Source: Janthinobacterium psychrotolerans (GTDB lineage: Bacteria > Pseudomonadota > Gammaproteobacteria > Burkholderiales > Burkholderiaceae_D). Taken from it: a DNA stretch of 64,000 nt. Shown piece by piece: positions 30,547 to 38,642 of the stretch; the first letter of the stretch is position 1, and every line of letters starts with the position of its first letter. The stretch lies in the NCBI RefSeq assembly GCF_001677885.1, contig NZ_LOCQ01000058.1, positions 62,001-126,000 on the forward strand. Reading direction: 5' to 3'. A program made the translations under genes and the position numbers. The notes below the pieces were generated by a model that was not told the DNA's origin, made no database searches, and saw only the letters and a list, made by a program, of their open reading frames with translations.

Positions 30547-33309
30547 TTACGAAGCGAGGCTGCAGGGGGTGTGCGGATGCGACCGTGGCTGCGCCGGATG
30601 ATCGATCAGGAAGCGCTTGAGCATCAGTTCGAGCATCTGCTCGGCGAGCACCGGGCGCGAGATGAAATAGCCCTGCACTTCGTTGCAGTGCAACGCATGC
30701 AGCATGTCGAGCTGCTCGCGCGTTTCCACCCCTTCGGCCACCACGCTCATGCCCAGCGCATGGGCCATCGACACGATCGCCCGCACGAACACTTCGCCCT
30801 GCTCCGAGCGGCCCAGCTCCATGGTGAAGGCGCGGTCGATCTTCAGGCCGTCCATGGCGAACTTCTGCAACTGCGACAGCGACGAGTAGCCGGTGCCGAA
30901 GTCGTCGACCAGCAGGCGCACGCCCAGCGCGCGGATTGCCGCCAGCTGCTCCACGGCGCGGTTCTGTTCATCCATCATGGCCGACTCGGTGATCTCGACC
31001 TCGATCAGGCGCGCGTCGATGCCATGGCGGGCCAGCGCCGAGGCCAGCACGCGGTGCACATCGCCGCGGCCGAACTGGCGCGCCGAGACGTTGATCGACA
31101 CCGGCACCAGCTCCAGTCCATAGGTTTTCCAGCGCGCCATCTGCTGGCAGACTTTTTCGATCACCACCTCGCCCAGCTGCGAGATCAGGCCGCTGCTCTC
31201 GGCCACCGGGATGAATTCCAGCGGCGGCACCATGCCGTGCTGCGGATGCTGCCAGCGCACCAGCGCTTCCATGCTGCACAGCAGGCCGCTCATGGTGTCG
31301 ACGCGCGGCTGGTAGACCACCAGGAATTGATCCTGCTCCAGCGCGGTGACCAGGCTTTGTTCCAGCTCGCGCCGGTGGCGGATGGTTTCGAACAGGGCCG
31401 GCTGGAAGAAACGATGATGGCCCTTGCCGGCCGTCTTGACGGCGTACATGGCGATGTCGGCATTCTTCATCAGCACGTCGGTCTCGGCGCCGTCGCGCGG
31501 ATACATGCTGATGCCGATCGAGGCGCCCATCTTGTGGCGTTCTGCGCCCAGGTAGAACGGTTCGTCAAACGCCATGGCGATGCGCTGCGCCACCTGTTCG
31601 GCGCGGCTGTCATCGTCGACCGGATCGAGCAGCACCACGAATTCGTCGCCGCCCAGGCGCACCACATGGTCGCCCGGGCGCAGCACGGCATTGAGGCGCA
31701 GCGAGGCCGCGCGCAGCACCTTGTCGCCTTCGGCATGGCCCTGGGTGTCGTTGATGTCCTTGAAGCCGTCGAAGTCGATGAACAACAGCGCCAGCATATG
31801 GCCGTCGCGCGCCGCCCTGGCCAGCGCTTCGGGCAGGAACTGCTGCAGCCAGTAGCGGTTCGGCAGGCCCGTCAGGCCGTCTTCGTTGGCCAGGCGCCGC
31901 AGGTCCTGTTCGTGCAGCTTGGCTGCGCTGATATCCTGCAGGGTGACGGCCAGGCGGTCGCCGCTGCGCACCAGGCGCCGGCGTATCCAGCGCAGCTTGA
32001 ACGGATTGCCTTCGGCCAGTTCGATCTCTTCTTCCGAAAAGCCCGACACCATGGCGGCCCGGTAGTTATGCATCAGGTCGCGGAAATACGGCTCGTCGGC
32101 GCGCGACTGCAGGCGCATGCCCAGCAACTGCTCGCGGCGCACGCCGAAAAAATCGGCGCCCGGCTCGTTGCAGTCAACCAGCTCGAAATCGATGATGGCG
32201 CCGTCGTCACCGCGCAGCGCGGCGATAATGTAAAAACCGTCGCTGGTGCCTTCGGTCGCCATCCGATACGCGTTGCGCACGCCCTCGGACTGATGGTGGC
32301 GCCAGGCCAGGCGCAGCGACAAGCCGGTGGCGATGCAGGTAAAGGCCAGCAGCAGCAGGCTGACGGCCGAGGCGATGCCCAGGTAAATCGTGCGCGTTTC
32401 CTGGTAGGGTTGCAGCACTTGCGTGTCGGCCAGCGCCACCACGGCCGTAAACGGATAGGCCTTCAAAGCCTGCCAGCCCACATAGCGGCTTTGCGCGTCG
32501 GCAAACGCGGTGCGCCCGGCCGACTGCATGGCGCCGCTGTCGCCATCCAAAAAACTGGTGTCGAGAAACGGCGTGCCCCGCGGCGCCAGCACGGTGGCGC
32601 CCAGGCGCACGCTGAGCAGTTCGCCCTCCTCGCCGACCATGGCCGACATGCCCAGCTTGCCGAAATTGACGCTGTCGTAGAATTCGGAAAAATACGCGGA
32701 ATGGATGGAGATCAGCAGCACGCCGTCGAAGTTGCCATCGGCGTCCTCGAGGCGGCGCGTGAAATGCACCAGGCTGCCGGATTGGCCGGTATCGGCTTCC
32801 TCGCCCTCCTTGCCCAGCGCAATGCGCAAGGCGCTGGAATTGCTGCGCCAGTGACGCAGCAAAAAGTCGCTGCGCTCGCTGGCGCGCAGGCGCTGCACCG
32901 GCGCCGTGGTGGTCACGGCATGGCCCTTGCGGTCAAAGATGGCGACGATGGCAAACTGCGGCAAGGCATACATGCCGCGCGTTTTCAGCTGCTCCAGACT
33001 GAGCTTGCCGCCGGCGTTTTCCCATTCATACTTGAGCTGCAAGGTCAGCTGGTCCATCTGCTCGACGGTGCGCAGCAGATACTGGCTGTAGGCTTTCGAC
33101 AGCGAGGACACGTTGTCCAGCGCCTGCTGCTGCGCCACCTGCTTTTCCGCTTCCAGCTGCAGCATGGTGGCCGCCCACAGCACGGCGCACAGGGCCAGGC
33201 CCAGCAATGGCCAGGCCAGGATCAGGCGCAGGTTGGGTTTCAGGAAGTCGGCCTTGCCCATCTGCGTCATGGCGGTGTGATGGCGCTTGAAAAATTGTCG
33301 CAGGAACAT
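30547..33309 (-). CDS. Membrane-anchored sensor with PAS, GGDEF and EAL domains
   Basis: This 920-residue protein has a transmembrane helix near residues 28-48 (LRLILAWPLLGLALCAVLWAA) and a periplasmic region of about 240 residues resembling a Cache/CHASE-type sensor. A second helix follows at about 300-325 (TIYLGIASAVSLLLLAFTCIATGL), then a PAS domain, GGDEF (553-557) and EAL (681-683). Both catalytic motifs are intact, including NVSARQF, EITES, DDFGTGYSSL and VVAEGVET. It may synthesise or degrade cyclic-di-GMP in response to an external small molecule. The gene ends about 45 bases beyond the fadL operator and is divergent from thyA. Confidence 0.95.
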   Translation of the reverse strand: MFLRQFFKRHHTAMTQMGKADFLKPNLRLILAWPLLGLALCAVLWAATMLQLEAEKQVAQQQALDNVSSLSKAYSQYLLRTVEQMDQLTLQLKYEWENAGGKLSLEQLKTRGMYALPQFAIVAIFDRKGHAVTTTAPVQRLRASERSDFLLRHWRSNSSALRIALGKEGEEADTGQSGSLVHFTRRLEDADGNFDGVLLISIHSAYFSEFYDSVNFGKLGMSAMVGEEGELLSVRLGATVLAPRGTPFLDTSFLDGDSGAMQSAGRTAFADAQSRYVGWQALKAYPFTAVVALADTQVLQPYQETRTIYLGIASAVSLLLLAFTCIATGLSLRLAWRHHQSEGVRNAYRMATEGTSDGFYIIAALRGDDGAIIDFELVDCNEPGADFFGVRREQLLGMRLQSRADEPYFRDLMHNYRAAMVSGFSEEEIELAEGNPFKLRWIRRRLVRSGDRLAVTLQDISAAKLHEQDLRRLANEDGLTGLPNRYWLQQFLPEALARAARDGHMLALLFIDFDGFKDINDTQGHAEGDKVLRAASLRLNAVLRPGDHVVRLGGDEFVVLLDPVDDDSRAEQVAQRIAMAFDEPFYLGAERHKMGASIGISMYPRDGAETDVLMKNADIAMYAVKTAGKGHHRFFQPALFETIRHRRELEQSLVTALEQDQFLVVYQPRVDTMSGLLCSMEALVRWQHPQHGMVPPLEFIPVAESSGLISQLGEVVIEKVCQQMARWKTYGLELVPVSINVSARQFGRGDVHRVLASALARHGIDARLIEVEITESAMMDEQNRAVEQLAAIRALGVRLLVDDFGTGYSSLSQLQKFAMDGLKIDRAFTMELGRSEQGEVFVRAIVSMAHALGMSVVAEGVETREQLDMLHALHCNEVQGYFISRPVLAEQMLELMLKRFLIDHPAQPRSHPHTPCSLAS

Positions 33310-33476
33310 GATGCGGGGATCTGCCGTTTCTTGATTATTTCTTTATGTACACATAAGTTACCACAGAGTCATGCTTGTAGCTAATTTAAGATAGCAATAT
33401 CTGCAAGGTGCGAGCATGATGCAAGGCGAAACAGCCTGCTGCGTTACAATTACCGTCCTTACCGTTGGAGCGTAAC

Positions 33477-34448
33477 ATGCAGCAATATCAAGAGTTGATC
33501 AAGACCGTCCTCGACACTGGCAGTTGGCAAGACAACCGCACCGGCATCCGTACCCTGAGCGTGCCTGGCGCCATGATGCGTTTCGACCTGGCCGCCGGTT
33601 TTCCTGCCGTCACCACCAAGAAGCTGGCCTTCAAATCCGTGATTGGCGAATTGTGCGCCTTCCTGCGCGCTTCGCGCAATGCCAGCGAGTTCCGCGCGCT
33701 GGGCTGCAAGGTATGGGACCAGAACGCCAACGAAAACGCGCAGTGGCTGGCGAATCCCTACCGCGAAGGCGAGGACGACCTGGGCCCCGTGTACGGCGTG
33801 CAGTGGCGCCAGTGGCCGGCCTACAAATTGCTCGATGCCAGCGCACCGGCCCAGATTGCCGACGCCCAGGCCAACGGTTTTACGCTGGTGGCACCCATGG
33901 TTGAAGAAGGCGTGCAAAAAGTGCTGCTGTACAAGGCCGTCGACCAGTTGCGCGTATGCCTGGACACCATCATCAACAACCCGGGCAGCCGCCGCATCCT
34001 GTTCCACGGCTGGAACCCGGCCGTGCTCGACGCCGTCGCCCTGCCCGCCTGCCATTTGCTGTATCAGTTCATCCCGAACGCCACTACGCGTGAAATCTCG
34101 CTGTGCCTGTATGTGCGCAGCAACGACATCGGGCTGGGCACGCCCTTCAATATCGCCGAAGGCGCGGCCCTGCTGCACCTGGTGGCGCGCCTGACCGGCT
34201 ACGCGCCGCGCTGGTTCACGTATTTTATCGGCGACGCCCATATCTATGAAAACCACCTTGACATGGTGCAGGAGCAACTCAAGCGCACCCCGTTCGCCGC
34301 GCCCCACTTCGTGATTGCCGAGCGCGTGCCGGACTTCGCCAAAACCGGCAAGTACGAGCCGGAATGGCTGGAAAAAATCGAGCCGTCCGATTTCTCGCTG
34401 GAGGGCTATGAACACCACGCGCCGATCAAGGCGGCGATGGCGGTCTGA
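33477..34448 (+). CDS. thyA: Thymidylate synthase
   Basis: The enzyme methylates dUMP to dTMP using methylene-tetrahydrofolate. The 323-residue product is the long form, with an insertion of about 50 residues after [11 protein letters not shown] compared with the 264-residue E. coli protein. The catalytic cysteine is Cys192 in [32 protein letters not shown], the [14 protein letters not shown] motif and [12 protein letters not shown] are all present. GGAG at 33467-33470 marks the start MQQYQELI. folA, encoding the enzyme that recycles its dihydrofolate, lies 8.4 kb away, so the usual thyA-folA pairing is split here. Confidence 0.97.
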   Translation: MQQYQELIKTVLDTGSWQDNRTGIRTLSVPGAMMRFDLAAGFPAVTTKKLAFKSVIGELCAFLRASRNASEFRALGCKVWDQNANENAQWLANPYREGEDDLGPVYGVQWRQWPAYKLLDASAPAQIADAQANGFTLVAPMVEEGVQKVLLYKAVDQLRVCLDTIINNPGSRRILFHGWNPAVLDAVALPACHLLYQFIPNATTREISLCLYVRSNDIGLGTPFNIAEGAALLHLVARLTGYAPRWFTYFIGDAHIYENHLDMVQEQLKRTPFAAPHFVIAERVPDFAKTGKYEPEWLEKIEPSDFSLEGYEHHAPIKAAMAV

Positions 34449-34456
34449 TGGCGCTG

Positions 34457-34747
34457 TCATCTCATCATTGCTTTAACTGCATGAAACGAAAGTAACAGCG
34501 CACTGGCGACCAGAATGCCGAAGGCTATTTGGGTCGCCTTTTTATTCTTGCCATATAGAAAAAGCCCAAACACAAGCGTATGGCCATGCACGATCCAGGC
34601 AAGAATAGAGACAAGATAAGCGAGCACGGCTCTGCCGTCGGGCCCGTTGCCGTCACTGGCCATGGGAAAAGGGGCGCGCATCAAAAGAAGATACACGATG
34701 GACAGCAGACAACTCAAAAACACGCTGGTGTTGAAATATGCTCTCAT
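34457..34747 (-). CDS. Small membrane protein of unknown function
   Basis: This is a 96-residue hydrophobic protein with three predicted membrane helices (TSVFLSCLLSIVYLLLM, AVLAYLVSILAWIVHGHTLVFGLF and IAFGILVASALLLSFHAV), an acidic-polar loop after the first, and a short basic loop YGKNKKAT before the last. The start MRAYFNTSV is preceded by AGGCGGG. A longer form from 34792 is possible but adds unconserved residues. I do not recognise the family. It lies opposite and between thyA and the SMI1/KNR4 gene, and the surrounding base composition is lower in GC than its neighbours, which may mark recent acquisition. Confidence 0.65.
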   Translation of the reverse strand: MRAYFNTSVFLSCLLSIVYLLLMRAPFPMASDGNGPDGRAVLAYLVSILAWIVHGHTLVFGLFLYGKNKKATQIAFGILVASALLLSFHAVKAMMR

Positions 34748-34955
34748 CGTTTTTAGCCCGCCTGATATCGTGAAGCCGCCATGATATGACACTCAAGGCA
34801 AAACAGGAGGTTCGGGCCGTGACGGCATGCTCACCGCCGCGATGTTGCAATTCATGAAATATTTCATGAACAAGCATGTTTCTTGTAAAATCATCAGACG
34901 CCCGTACGGCCGAGCACAGGCTCGCTGCGAGCTGGACAAACGCATAATCAGGAAC

Positions 34956-35027
34956 ATGATGACACCTTTTAAACTCACCCAAGGCGCGCCCCTGCAGCAA
35001 CTGCTCAAGCAGCCGATGGCGGCCTGA
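34956..35027 (+). CDS. Possible 23-residue leader coupled to the SMI1/KNR4 gene
   Basis: A small frame beginning with two ATG codons after CAGGA (34949-34953) encodes 23 residues (from MMTPFKLTQG to LLKQPMAA). It stops at TGA 35025-35027, overlapping the ATG of the SMI1/KNR4 gene by one base. The larger gene has no other obvious ribosome-binding site, so translation of this leader may feed ribosomes to it. It could also be the true N-terminus displaced by a frameshift. No relatives can be named. Confidence 0.35.
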   Translation: MMTPFKLTQGAPLQQLLKQPMAA

Positions 35028-36064
35028 TGGCGGTCACACCACTGGCGGCGCTGCACCGCAAACTGTTTGATGAAACCAGCGGCGTGAAATTTGCCGTGCT
35101 CAAGGACCGGCTGATCAAGAAATTCGGCGAGACCGACCGCGTGGCCGTGCTCGACATCCTGATGGCCTATGCGCGCGACGGCCAGTTGCTGCACTGGCGC
35201 AGCTCGCTGGTCAACGAGATCGTGAAATTGATGGAACCGCAGGAGCTGCCCGACTTTTTCAACTGGGCCGTGACCATGCCGGACCTGGCTTACTGGGGCA
35301 TCGACGGCTTGCTGAAAAGCCGGGGCAAGGACGCGTACGACAGCGTTGTCGCGCTGGCCATGTCAAGCGACTTGCGGCTGGACGTGAGGGCCAAGGCCGT
35401 GAAAAGCCTGGCCATGCTGAGCCGCCAGCCGTTTGACGCCGGCCTGTCGCCCGATCCCGGCCACTGGAAAGCGGACAGCCTGCCGCTCGGCGATGTGCTG
35501 GCCTGGCAACGCGCCGGCTACCCGGATGGCGCGGGCCATGCGCCACCGGCCACGCATGCGTCGCTGGAAGCGCCGGAAACGGTGCTGGAAAAAGCGGCCG
35601 CCAGGCTGGCAAAAAAACTCGCGGCCAAACGCAAGAAGAAGCACGACCCGGCCCGCCCGTCGAACTGGCTGGTGATTGCCAGCCCGGCCGACCTGGCCGC
35701 CATCGACGCGCGCTGGACCCTGCCCTCGCACTACCGCGATTTTCTCGCACGTTTTTCGCCGCTGCGCGTGTATATCGACAGCCAGCGCTATTTCCAGGGC
35801 CTGCATCTGTACGGCGCGTCAGAATTGCTCAAGGCCCAGCACGGCTACTCGTACAATCCGGTCGACCAGGAAGCCATCGCCAACTGGCCCGCGCATTACG
35901 TGGTGATCGCCGATGCGGGCGCCGACCCGTATTGCCTGGACCTGTCGGCCATCGCTGGCGGCGACGCGCCCGTCTATACGGCCGAACATGGCCGCGGGGC
36001 GTGGGAGTTCGCGCGCCATGCGGACAGCTTTGCCGACTTCCTCAAGGAAGTCGCGCAGGCCTGA
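35027..36064 (+). CDS. SMI1/KNR4 domain protein with helical N-terminal region
   Basis: This is a 345-residue cytosolic protein. Residues 1-140 are helical and look HEAT-like (LDVRAKAVKSLAMLSRQ and similar), followed by a charged link with a basic KLAAKRKKKHDP segment. From about residue 215 it has an SMI1/KNR4-type domain, with ASPADLAAIDARWTLPSHYRDFLARFSP and a later QEAIANWPAHYVVIADAGADPYCLDLS. SMI1/KNR4 proteins often act as immunity proteins to polymorphic toxins, but no toxin gene is adjacent and the extra helical region is unusual, so a housekeeping adaptor role is equally possible. It ends four bases from the convergent TonB-dependent receptor gene. Confidence 0.8.
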   Translation: MAVTPLAALHRKLFDETSGVKFAVLKDRLIKKFGETDRVAVLDILMAYARDGQLLHWRSSLVNEIVKLMEPQELPDFFNWAVTMPDLAYWGIDGLLKSRGKDAYDSVVALAMSSDLRLDVRAKAVKSLAMLSRQPFDAGLSPDPGHWKADSLPLGDVLAWQRAGYPDGAGHAPPATHASLEAPETVLEKAAARLAKKLAAKRKKKHDPARPSNWLVIASPADLAAIDARWTLPSHYRDFLARFSPLRVYIDSQRYFQGLHLYGASELLKAQHGYSYNPVDQEAIANWPAHYVVIADAGADPYCLDLSAIAGGDAPVYTAEHGRGAWEFARHADSFADFLKEVAQA

Positions 36065-36068
36065 TGGT

Positions 36069-38354
36069 TCAACCCGCTTCACCGCCCGGGCCACCGGAGC
36101 CAGGGCCACCTGGTCCGCCCGGTCCGCGGCCGCCCGGCGGCCCGAAGCGCGGTTCGCGCTCGCCCTCTTTCGCCGCCGAACTGGCGCCGCCCAGACGGTA
36201 CGACAGGCCCACATAAATCATGCGGCCATCGAAACGGCGCGTGCTCGTTTCGCGCAGCGAGGCGCTGTTGATGACGGTTTCCATCTTGTTGGTGCTGAAC
36301 ACATCCGTCACATTCATGACCAGGTTCAGCTGCGGCGTGAGCATATGGCGCCAGCTCATGTTGAGCGTGTTGTTCGGTGAGCGGTAGCCCTGGCCAGACA
36401 AGGTCTTGCCCTGCATCTGCAAGGCCAGCTGCAGCTGGTTGGCGGGATTGAGCTGGTAGTTCAGGCGCGCGCGGCCGCTCAGGGAATTGACGGTACGCGT
36501 GCTGCGGTTGCCCAGGTCATCCTGCGAGGTTTGCTGGTTGCGCGCCAGGTTGCCACTGGTGTTCAATGTCAGCGACGGCGTCAGCTTGCCAGACAGGCTG
36601 AACTCCAGCCCGCTGGCATGGCTGCCGGCGCCGTTTTCGCGCGTGGTCAGGAGCACATTGTCGCTGATGAAGTATCGGTAGTCGACGATGGCGTCCTTGT
36701 CGCGGCGGTGATAGCCGCGCAAGCTGCTTTCCAGGCCGAACAATTTGGTTTCATAGCCGACCTCGAAGGAATCGGTCTGGGTCGGGCGCAGCTGCGGATT
36801 GCCGGACGAGACATTGAATTCGTCGCGGTACACCACATAGGGGTTCAGGTCGCCCGCATTGGGCCGGCGGATGCGGTGCGCGTAGCTGAAGCGCAGATTG
36901 CTCTCGTCATTGACCTTGTAGGTGGCAAACAGGCTGGGAATATAGTTGACATAGCTGTTGCCGGCCTCGATGCCGCCCGTGATCTGGCGCACGTCCAGGT
37001 CCGTGTATTCGGCGCGCAGGCCGGCCAGCGCGCCCCAGCGTTCGGACAGGCGCATCTGGTAGGAACCATACAGCGCGATGGTGCGCTCGTCGAGCTCGAA
37101 ACGGTTGCTGCGCATGGCGTTCACCGTTTCACCGAGGCTCGAAGGATGGATGTCGGTATAGAGCGTATCGAAACTGCTCTTGTTGTCGGCCACCTTGTAG
37201 CCGAGCTTGGCCGTGCCGCCGGCCAGCGGCCGCTCGTAGTCGCCGCTGAAGTCGATGATGCGGTTGCCCGTGTCGCTGTGCTGGCGCGCGCGGCTGTCTT
37301 GCGCATTGCCGGTGGCGAGCGCATAGACGTTGGCGTAGTCGCTGGTATTTTCATTATCGGACGACGAGACGCGCAGGTCGATCTTCAGGGTTTCGCCCGG
37401 CAACTCGCCCTTGTGGTCATAGCGTGCGCCCCAGCTGTAGTTGCGGCTGTCGCCGTTGCGCAGGGTGCTGCGCACATAGTCGCCGATGGTGTTGCCCAGG
37501 CTGTCGCCGTTGATATAGCGGTCGGCCGAGCGCGCGTCGTTGCTGCGCCCGTTGTACGACACGCTGGCGGCCAGGGTGTCGCTGGCGCCCAGGTTGTAGT
37601 TGACGGCGCCGTTCACGCCCAGGGAATCGTTCAGGCCATTGCTGACGGAACTCTGGCTGCTGGGCGCGAACGCGCCGGTCTGGCGGTCGAGCCGCTCGCG
37701 GCTGGTCTCGCCTGTCGAATTGCGCCCGTCATGGCGGAAATTGATGCCGCCCTGAAAGCCCCATGGGCCTTCGTTATAGGTGCCCGAGGTCGAGGTGTTG
37801 TAGCGCCCGGCAATGCCGGCGTTGGCGTTGACGGTGGCAAAGCCACCGGGCTTGCGGTTGCGCCGCATCACCAGGTTCAGGATGGGACCGCCACCAGCCT
37901 CGTTGCCGAACTGCGCGCCGGGGTTGTTGATCACTTCCACCGACTCGATATCGTCGGCCGCCATCGCGTTCAGGGTCGCGCCGCGCGAATCGCCCTGCAG
38001 CATGGCCGACGGCTTGCCATCGATCAGGATCTGCACATTGCTGCTGCCGCGCAGCGACACCGTGCCGTCCGGGTCGACCGCCACCGACGGCACATTGTTG
38101 AGCGCGTCGGCCGCCGTGCCGTTGGTGCTGCTGACGTCGGACTTGACGTCATAGACCTGGCGGTCGATGCGCCCGGTGGGGCGTTCGGCGGTGACGCTGA
38201 CGGAGGGCGTGGTGTCGGCCGCCGGTACTTTGGCAACCGGCACGGCCTTGGCAGGCGTGGCGGCCGTCACCACGGCCTGGGTCTGCGCCTGGACGGCGGT
38301 ATTGGCGGACAAAAGGCTGCCGCCGGCGAGGCAGCAAAGTACGATTTTTTGCAT
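36069..38354 (-). CDS. TonB-dependent outer-membrane receptor with Gly-Pro tail
   Basis: This is a 761-residue outer-membrane receptor. A signal peptide (QKIVLCCLAGGSLLSANTAVQA) precedes a short linker and a plug domain starting with VSVTAERPTGRIDRQVYDVK, including ADALNNVPSVAVDPDGTVSLRGSSNVQILIDGKP and the EVINNPGAQFGNEAGGG element. A large barrel of the OMP_b-brl_3 type follows. After the last strand (MIYVGLSYRLGG) there is an unusual tail of about 35 residues, rich in Gly and Pro (PPGGRGPGGPGGPG), so the barrel does not end with the usual terminal aromatic. The ligand is unknown. It is a single gene with direct repeats about 180 bases upstream. Confidence 0.9.
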   Translation of the reverse strand: MQKIVLCCLAGGSLLSANTAVQAQTQAVVTAATPAKAVPVAKVPAADTTPSVSVTAERPTGRIDRQVYDVKSDVSSTNGTAADALNNVPSVAVDPDGTVSLRGSSNVQILIDGKPSAMLQGDSRGATLNAMAADDIESVEVINNPGAQFGNEAGGGPILNLVMRRNRKPGGFATVNANAGIAGRYNTSTSGTYNEGPWGFQGGINFRHDGRNSTGETSRERLDRQTGAFAPSSQSSVSNGLNDSLGVNGAVNYNLGASDTLAASVSYNGRSNDARSADRYINGDSLGNTIGDYVRSTLRNGDSRNYSWGARYDHKGELPGETLKIDLRVSSSDNENTSDYANVYALATGNAQDSRARQHSDTGNRIIDFSGDYERPLAGGTAKLGYKVADNKSSFDTLYTDIHPSSLGETVNAMRSNRFELDERTIALYGSYQMRLSERWGALAGLRAEYTDLDVRQITGGIEAGNSYVNYIPSLFATYKVNDESNLRFSYAHRIRRPNAGDLNPYVVYRDEFNVSSGNPQLRPTQTDSFEVGYETKLFGLESSLRGYHRRDKDAIVDYRYFISDNVLLTTRENGAGSHASGLEFSLSGKLTPSLTLNTSGNLARNQQTSQDDLGNRSTRTVNSLSGRARLNYQLNPANQLQLALQMQGKTLSGQGYRSPNNTLNMSWRHMLTPQLNLVMNVTDVFSTNKMETVINSASLRETSTRRFDGRMIYVGLSYRLGGASSAAKEGEREPRFGPPGGRGPGGPGGPGSGGPGGEAG

Positions 38355-38642
38355 GAACTGAAGTAGTGAGTAAGAACGCCAGGAATGGAATACTGCGCAG
38401 CGCTTGCTTGGCGAGCTGCATCATTGGCATCGATTTTAAGGGGGATCGAGGGTCAGACGCAGCTTGAAAGAATTGCCATTTACTTTAATTTACAAATCTC
38501 GTGCAACTTGTGGCCAGAAGGCCTCACGGCGTATCAAAGTGTATCGGCATGTATCAATCTGGCCGGCAAGGCTGGCCCAGCGGTCTGCCAGGCGGCCGTG
38601 CGCGGCGCAGGCCGTGCCTGCGCCTGTCTTGCCAGGTGCGGC
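38355..38642. other. Upstream region of the TonB-dependent receptor gene
   Basis: No gene is supported in these 288 bases between the receptor start and the end of the TerD-vWA gene. The part 38460-38520 is AT-richer than its surroundings. A three-copy direct repeat at 38531-38556 is the only clear structure. The region should contain the receptor promoter and the end of the ter transcript, but I see no hairpin with a T run. Confidence 0.35.
38531..38556. repeat. GTATC direct repeats at 10-base spacing
   Basis: GTATC occurs at 38531, 38541 and 38551, each exactly one helical turn apart and each followed by an A/T-leaning spacer. Tandem half-sites with 10- or 11-base spacing are typical of OmpR/PhoB-type response regulators. 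They lie about 177 bases upstream of the TonB-dependent receptor start. Confidence 0.4.

Noticed and set aside
30517..33384. Open frame of 955 codons on the plus strand, opposite the GGDEF/EAL gene
   Set aside because: It mirrors the coding frame of a gene with clear GGDEF and EAL motifs; GC-rich codon bias leaves antisense frames open. It has no recognisable domain.
35027..36064. SMI1/KNR4 gene as immunity gene of a toxin system
   Set aside because: No toxin, effector or secretion gene lies nearby, and the extra N-terminal helical region is not typical of immunity proteins.
36531..38366. Open frame of 611 codons opposite the TonB-dependent receptor gene
   Set aside because: Antisense shadow of a gene with a signal peptide and plug domain; no motifs of its own.
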